DNA from: Craterostigma plantagineum
Lineage: Eukaryota; Streptophyta; Magnoliopsida; Lamiales; Linderniaceae
Length of the DNA: 64,000 nt
Assembly (NCBI GenBank): GCA_027422505.1
Contig: JAPQWV010000005.1
Location: 12,653,501 to 12,717,500, forward strand
Direction of reading: 5' to 3'
Below are positions 58,833-64,000 of the stretch, piece after piece. Within the stretch, counting starts at the first letter, position 1. The number at the start of each line of letters is the position of its first letter. The notes below the pieces were generated by a model, which had not been told where the DNA came from, searched no databases, and was given only the letters and a program-made list of their open reading frames with translations. A program made the translations under genes and the position numbers.

Positions 58833-59497
58833 AGGAAAAGTGGCCAGATTGAGGGGCGACCTGATAAATGGTAAAACTAGAGATAACTTCTAGTTTTATC
58901 TTAAACAAACAAAAACTAGAAATAAATCCTAGCTTTTATCTTAATCAGAGTGGGCTGATTATCGTATTTTATCCGTATAGGATTGAGCTCATAATATAAT
59001 GGTGTGCATAGCAAGTTAGCTAAGGGCCCTGAGTGAAATAAGAATGATGTGAGGATTATGAGTATGAGAAAGCATTGGCGCGGATGCCTTTGCTAGTTTG
59101 GCACGTGCATGTCATGCAGAGTTCCACTTACTGAGCTTTATTGCTCATCCCATGTTTTATGTGTTGTAGGTATGTTTGAGTCGAACGTTGAGAAACGTCA
59201 CGACTAAGGCAGGCTGATGGCGGTACTCTACGGTCTTTTGAGGGCGAGGCTGTACATGGATGACGACCTGTGGATAGGTCTTAAGGAATATTAAAATATT
59301 TTAATGTGTGAGATTTAGGTTCTTGTAAGTTAAAATGTGTGCGAAAAAATGTGTGTGTAGTATATGACGTTTATGTTGTATGCGATTGTATAATATTAAA
59401 TTATTGAATAAAAGTATTTTTGTAACTCGGGCTTTCCGCGGTTTACGTTGCGAAAAATCCGCCAAACTAGTTATCGGAAAAGTGGGTCGTGACGGTG

Positions 59498-59509
59498 TGG
59501 TATCAGAGC
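59498..59509 (+). other. Primer binding site of gypsy element 4
   Basis: TGGTATCAGAGC, complementary to initiator tRNA-Met, lies just after the 5' LTR. Confidence 0.9.
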
Positions 59510-59649
59510 TTAGGTTAGAGATTTTGTAGACTGTCCATGTACGGCCGCTCAAAAGCCTGGAGGATCAGCCTTGCCTGTAAGTTTTATGATTTACTTGTGA
59601 TTAAATGCGAATGTGACGTGTTTGTTATGTGGTTAATTGTAGTAAGAAA

Positions 59650-60340
59650 ATGACTAGCGGACATAAGGAATATGTTGGCGAGTCAAGTCGTGGGGTTGTA
59701 CCTGAGTTCCCTGCGAACGAACGAGACTCAATACTCCTACACCTTACCCAACTGATCCAACAACAATCGGATCAGATTGGTGAATTTAAGGATCAAGTCA
59801 GAGAACTTAAATATCTGATCTACGAGTTTATCAATGATCGAAGTTCGTCTGAATATCATACTCCACGTATGGAGACAATACGAAAGAAATTCCCAAAACT
59901 GAACATTCCAACCTCTGTGAATGTCACTAACCCTACTAGAAAAGAGGTCCAAATTACTCAAATTCAGAACGGAAAGAGAAAAGCAGAGGATGGGTCGGAA
60001 CAAGAAGTTAACAAGAAGCATCAAAGCTTCGAAAACCCCAGCAATGTTCAGACTACTCTCCCCACTCATGCTCCAGATTTCGTACCCCAATGCCCACAAT
60101 GCGGACGACGACATCTGGGCATCTGCTTTTCGCAGACTGCCAACTGTTTTAAGTGTGGGAAGTTGGGACATTTTGCATGAGTGTGCCCGAAGAACACTTC
60201 TGGGAATCAAGCCGTGATCCAGACAAGGTCACCAACAATGTTAGCTCGAGTATATATGCTCACATCTGAGAAGGTTGAGACCAACCTTTCCATGGTGGAA
60301 GGTACTTTATCTATACACGGAATATACACGGAAATCTCGA
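59650..60340 (+). pseudogene. Gypsy element 4 gag (truncated, nonsense-interrupted)
   Basis: Start MTSGHKEYVG at 59650; an in-frame Met at 59629 lies before a possible leader splice acceptor and is less likely. A coiled-coil-like stretch (SDQIGEFKDQVRELKYL) lies in the first third. The C-terminal part has the chromovirus motif CPQCGRRHLGIC followed by a CCHC knuckle CFKCGKLGHFA-stop-VC. TGA at 60178-60180 falls in the knuckle between His and the last Cys, where an Arg codon CGA would fit, i.e. a C-to-T change at a CpG. Beyond it the frame still reads PKNTSGNQ and a region like the Gag-protease linker (ARVYMLTSEKVET). The bulk of Gag upstream is missing; known Gags are about twice as long. Confidence 0.8.
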
Positions 60341-61592
60341 CATGCATTTCAGTAGATTAGGGAGTATTTATTTTCAGGAAAAGCAAACTAAAATGAAATT
60401 TCCAAACTTCGCTCGTAACCTAAAGACTCAATGGCATCTGAGAACAAGTTATGAATCTTTTCCCGCATATGTAGTGACGACAGGGGAATTATCTCAGTCA
60501 GAACCGTTAGTAATTGATAGTTATGCTGATATGCATATTCTGATGATTTAGAGATTTTCACCGATCAAATCATGATCAAAGGTATACTTTCTTTTCATTA
60601 AATGTTCTCTCTTTCGTTGAAGTATAATGATGAAGTTCCTGTTCCGCTCCATTTCTTTTAGCCGACGATTCGAACCCTTGCGTCCAAATAAACTTTGCAC
60701 TATTATTTTCTGGTCGTGTTATCAGCTGTACATGTTCAAAGTTCAATATTCGAGTTGCGCAGCAGAAGCATAATGGATATATGTGCTTCATAATTCTGCT
60801 TAGTATTATTCCATAACTGTTCATATTATCTCCCAGTTCTACCCCAAAGTAACACAGAATCGATTGAAGTGGTTGTCGTGAGTGCCTATTGAAAATTTAT
60901 TATCCAAGTTCGAGTTGATTAGAAAGATCCCGCATTGACTTTTACGATCTTGGCTCCTTTATGAAACATATTTCCTATTTGAACTTCAGCCGATGAAGGA
61001 GCATTTTGTTCCAAGCCTCTAGAGATGAAGAATAAGCTTATCGTAGTTTTTTTAGGGGTTTATTTATTAGACGGAAAGTTGGTTGTTGATAGACTCTTCC
61101 TTTCAGCATTTGAGAGTTCGAAGAGAGTTATAAAAAAGAAAAAAAAAGGTTTTTTGGGGTTGAGAATGTTAAAATATCACTTCAGCCTCGATGAACCGAT
61201 TCGATTTATAGATGTTGTCATGAGAAAACGATAATACCTAACGAGCTTTACAGCTCATCTGCCTCTTTAATGCGGTAGATATTTCTTACTTATGAGTTCA
61301 CTGCTGTATTGGAGAGGACCATATTGTTTTCCTTTTCGAGAAGCAATAAAGGCCGAAGAAAATCTGTATGTAGATATTTCCACGCTGAATAAGTTGATAA
61401 AGTGTTCGCATATGATCTTCTATATCCAGCGTTCAATCTCCGTCCAAGAACTGTTGGGATTTATTAATTTCACAAATCTTAATTGGCTCAGAAGCTCTAA
61501 GAAACTCTTTGGGGACAATTGGATGATTTTCAATAGCTAATCGCTATCGCGAATTGTTCCATATGGCGTGATTTCGGGGCGAAATCCTTTTT
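60341..61592 (+). other. Degenerate internal remainder of gypsy element 4
   Basis: The open frames are short and none gives a secure pol motif. LVIDSYADMHI (60512-60543) could be a decayed protease DTGA region, and YVDISTLNKLI near 61372 could be a decayed RT segment. The far end ATTTCGGGGCGAAATCCTTT matches the Pol C-terminal tail of related gypsy elements. The element is non-autonomous. Confidence 0.5.
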
Positions 61593-61605
61593 AAGGGGGG
61601 AAGAA
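61593..61605 (+). other. Polypurine tract of gypsy element 4
   Basis: AAGGGGGGAAGAA directly precedes the 3' LTR start. Confidence 0.87.
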
Positions 61606-64000
61606 TGTAATACCCCGAAATTTCGTAACATAATAGTTTGTGAATTTATTGTATATTATATGGTTATATGAATTACATTATGTGTTTACATGATTTTATG
61701 TTATGTGATTTATAATATCATATATGTGATATATGATTTATGACTTCTGAGATGGTATTAAGACTTAGAAAAATTGGATAACACTTATATAAAGTTGAGG
61801 AGTTGGAGAAGACTCGGTGACTATGAGATAGTATCGACTAAGTTCGATTAATAGTAGTAAAGAACAAGAATCGACCGATTTCTATATAATTAGGTATTGA
61901 AATTGCCGAGTAATAGAAGGTGGAATCGGACGATTGTGGCATAGAACTTAAACAAAGTTTCGATCGATTTCCACGCATGAAATAACAAGAATCGCTGAGT
62001 AAGAGGAGATGGGAATCGGGCGATAGTATGATTATGTGTTAACCAAGAATCGACCTACTTGAAGGACTACAAATGATAAGAAATCGCCGAACTAATACAA
62101 GGTTTGATCGCGCGGTTGTGATGTACTTTAGAATTAATTATAATAGATCAAAATCGGACGAATTGAAGCTTAGAGGATCGACCGATTGCTATGGAATGAA
62201 TTGGAAACAAATAATATTATATATTAACTAGAGTAGAATCGACCGATTGAGGACTATAGTGCGGAAAGTTAGACAAATCATAGATTATATAAAGTTGGGG
62301 AGCAAAAAGACACGTAAGGGTCTTGAAATTATTAATAATTCTTAAAGTAGATAATAAAGAATAATTAATACAAGGCTTAAAATATTAATATTGGGGTTTG
62401 TAATGGTATTAGGTAAATGTCATTTTTTTTAGAAGCTAACACACGACAAGAGTGGGGAATAAATCCAAACTTCCAAAAGCTACCTAAAACTAAAGTAATA
62501 ATGTAACTTTGAGGATAGGAACATTGAATGAAAAATTCATTAGACGAAATCTTCAAGGAATGAATTTAGAAGCGAAGAACTCAAATAGTAACCATAATGA
62601 AGCTTCACTTCGGTAAGGGTTCTTACTATAATTTTTACATTTCTAATTAGGGTTTGGTTTGTTTAAGAAGTATTAAGCATGAAAATTCATACGTAATTAG
62701 ATAATATATATATATATATATATATATTTGAGAAACCCTAACCTCATTAAATCACGCTAACAAGGTTGTTTAGATTTGTATAGGTCACGTATGAAAATTT
62801 GGTAAGTTGAGCGTGTTCTTGGGATAGAAAGAACTTATTCTAGACGATATAATATATTCTTAGAGTTCATAACTTTGATATATGATAGTATTTGAGTAAA
62901 GTTAATGATTTTGGGGTGAAGAAATATTAGAAATCTATATGAACAAATTGAATATTTCATGTATATGACTTTCAATCGAGTTTAGGAATTGCATGGACTT
63001 TCGGGCGAATGAACTCTAAGAATGAGGACTTTCACCGTGTTATGCATATAATTCATTATTAGACAATCGGGCGATTGGATGGTTAAGTAAGAACTCGTCG
63101 AAACTAGTTTTATGAATGATCAATCCGGCGATTGATGAGCAACTCGGCGATTATAAGTTAAGCAACACAAGCTTTCGGTCGAAACTTAGGACAAATGGAA
63201 CAAATCGGGTGAAACCAAGCATCGAAACTAGTTGATCGGGCGATTTCAGAACTAAGCAATCGGGCAAAAGTGAACTTAATGCATACTAGAATCGGGCGAT
63301 TTGATAAGAAACATAACACGGCGAAATCATTTTCATATACAATGTAAATCGACCGAAAAATGAGGTTTTTATTTCATGAAATCGGGCGATTCATACTTCA
63401 AGAGAACCTCGGCGATTTTACCTCTCGAATCGGGCGAAACTGAGAGGTGACAACATTCGGCGAAACTTGGTTCCATGCACAACAAATCGGGCGATTTGGA
63501 GAAGTGTTAAGACACGGTGAATTGAACATGATTGAGATAAAAAAAATAGGCCGAATGCATGGAGGATTGAGAAATCGATCGAATGAATGTTATATGTATA
63601 TATTTAGGGTTTACTTCACGTGGATCGGGCGACTTTAGGAATTAAGAATTAAACCTTGTATGTGAAGGTTACAATCGAGTGTTGATCTAACTTAGATATG
63701 AAATCGAGCGACTTAGGGTTTTAGTAAATTAATATAATCAAGCTAATTTAGTTCGACCTAGTCATTTAATAATAGTATGATATTAATATTATGATGTTTT
63801 TATTTAAAGGTCAAACAGTGGAAAATTTCCAAAGCAGTAAGTGTATTTAAGCTTGGACGATAGGTAAGTGGGAATTTCACCTGCAACACATAAATTAATT
63901 TATGTGCGTATTTTACGTGACTATGTGCTTCGATGAGATTATGTGACTTGAATTATTTGTTATATACGATGGTTTGGTAAGTATTTGTTGCATTATACAT
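61606..64000 (+). repeat. 3' LTR of gypsy element 4 (runs off the window)
   Basis: It begins TGTAATACCCCG and aligns with the 5' LTR at 55726 throughout, lacks the hAT insertion, and keeps 63163-63646, which is deleted from the 5' LTR. The hairpins and end of the LTR lie beyond 64000. Confidence 0.9.
63060..63720 (+). repeat. ATCGGGCGATT motif array in the gypsy 4 3' LTR
   Basis: Seven exact TCGGGCGA words (from 63067 to 63626) alternate with CTCGGCGATT and CGGCGAAA variants every 20-45 bp. The core ATCG-N2-CGAT is palindromic. Confidence 0.8.

Larger units (their letters stand above)
55726..59494 (+). repeat. 5' LTR of gypsy element 4 (3.77 kb including an hAT insertion)
   Basis: It opens TGTAATACCCCGAAATTTC, matching the 3' LTR at 61606, and ends GTGGGTCGTGACG just before the primer site (the final CA may be mutated to CG). 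Without the hAT element and its duplication it is about 2.84 kb. It has lost 484 bp between two TTAAG words that is still present in the 3' LTR (63163-63646). Repeated AATCGGACGATTG / TCGACCGATTG words run through 55980-56360 and 58120-58215. Hairpins lie at 58644-58832 and the shared gypsy block at 59131-59273. Confidence 0.88.

Noticed and set aside
61292..61540. Possible reverse transcriptase fragment
   Set aside because: Only YVDISTLNKLI is suggestive; flanking RT motifs are missing, so it was not called as a domain.

Overview
The window is nuclear DNA of a flowering plant, almost certainly a eudicot. The evidence is: a spliced DUF630/DUF632 gene, a relic of a CLV1/BAM-type LRR receptor kinase, PBS sequences complementary to initiator tRNA-Met, a Stowaway MITE, and the abundance of Ty3/gypsy chromovirus and Ty1/copia elements. 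The species cannot be named from the sequence. It is a transposon-dense intergenic block with one apparently intact host gene.

Layout, left to right. 1-4030: 3' end of a gypsy chromovirus (integrase and chromodomain) with a 3.0 kb 3' LTR, lying against the leader of an inverted copia element (LTR 5001-5350). 5351-9190: a decayed copy (A) of an LTR element whose only product is one very long ORF unrelated to pol, plus its 3' LTR. 9191-17655: MITE, Mutator-like and hAT relics, a Tork-like copia relic (13.4-14.9 kb) and unannotatable DNA. 17656-23605: a complete, young, non-coding LTR element (LARD-like) with a perfect CCTTA target duplication, inserted in an older LTR. 24.68-26.2 kb: BAM3-like receptor kinase pseudogene. 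26.2-29.7 kb: AT-rich DNA with a Helitron-like 3' end. 29.69-34.56 kb: minus-strand copy (B) of the long-ORF element, split by a gypsy solo LTR with perfect AAGAT duplication. 36.8-44.28 kb: minus-strand copia with coiled-coil gag and broken pol, itself inserted in copy C of the long-ORF element (44.28-45.92 kb). 46.18-51.54 kb: another LTR, split by a complete minus-strand copia with unusual TA...TA ends and a GTGTG duplication. 51.87-54.65 kb: the intact four-exon DUF630/DUF632 gene on the minus strand. 55.16-64 kb: Stowaway MITE, copia LTR relic, then a gypsy element whose 5' LTR carries a 918 bp hAT-type insertion and whose 3' LTR leaves the window.

The genes do not form a pathway; the biology here is that of nested mobile elements. 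The most notable unexplained signal is in the gypsy LTRs. Four LTR families each carry, about 470-850 bp before the LTR 3' end, an array of short hairpins. In two families the loops are invariant while the stems change in a compensating way, and in the inverted solo LTR the wobble pairs are valid only on the LTR sense strand. All four then share a hairpin of CTGAGC/GCTCAG type, a GTGTTGTAGGT string and a GTACATGGATG..GACCTGTGG block. Together these suggest a conserved structured RNA region in the LTR transcript. A second recurring pattern is that the upstream parts of the LTRs, and the copia leaders, are built from family-specific, CG-centred short motifs. A third is the long-ORF element family, present three times and each time abutting or interrupted by a copia element or by DNA resembling its leader.
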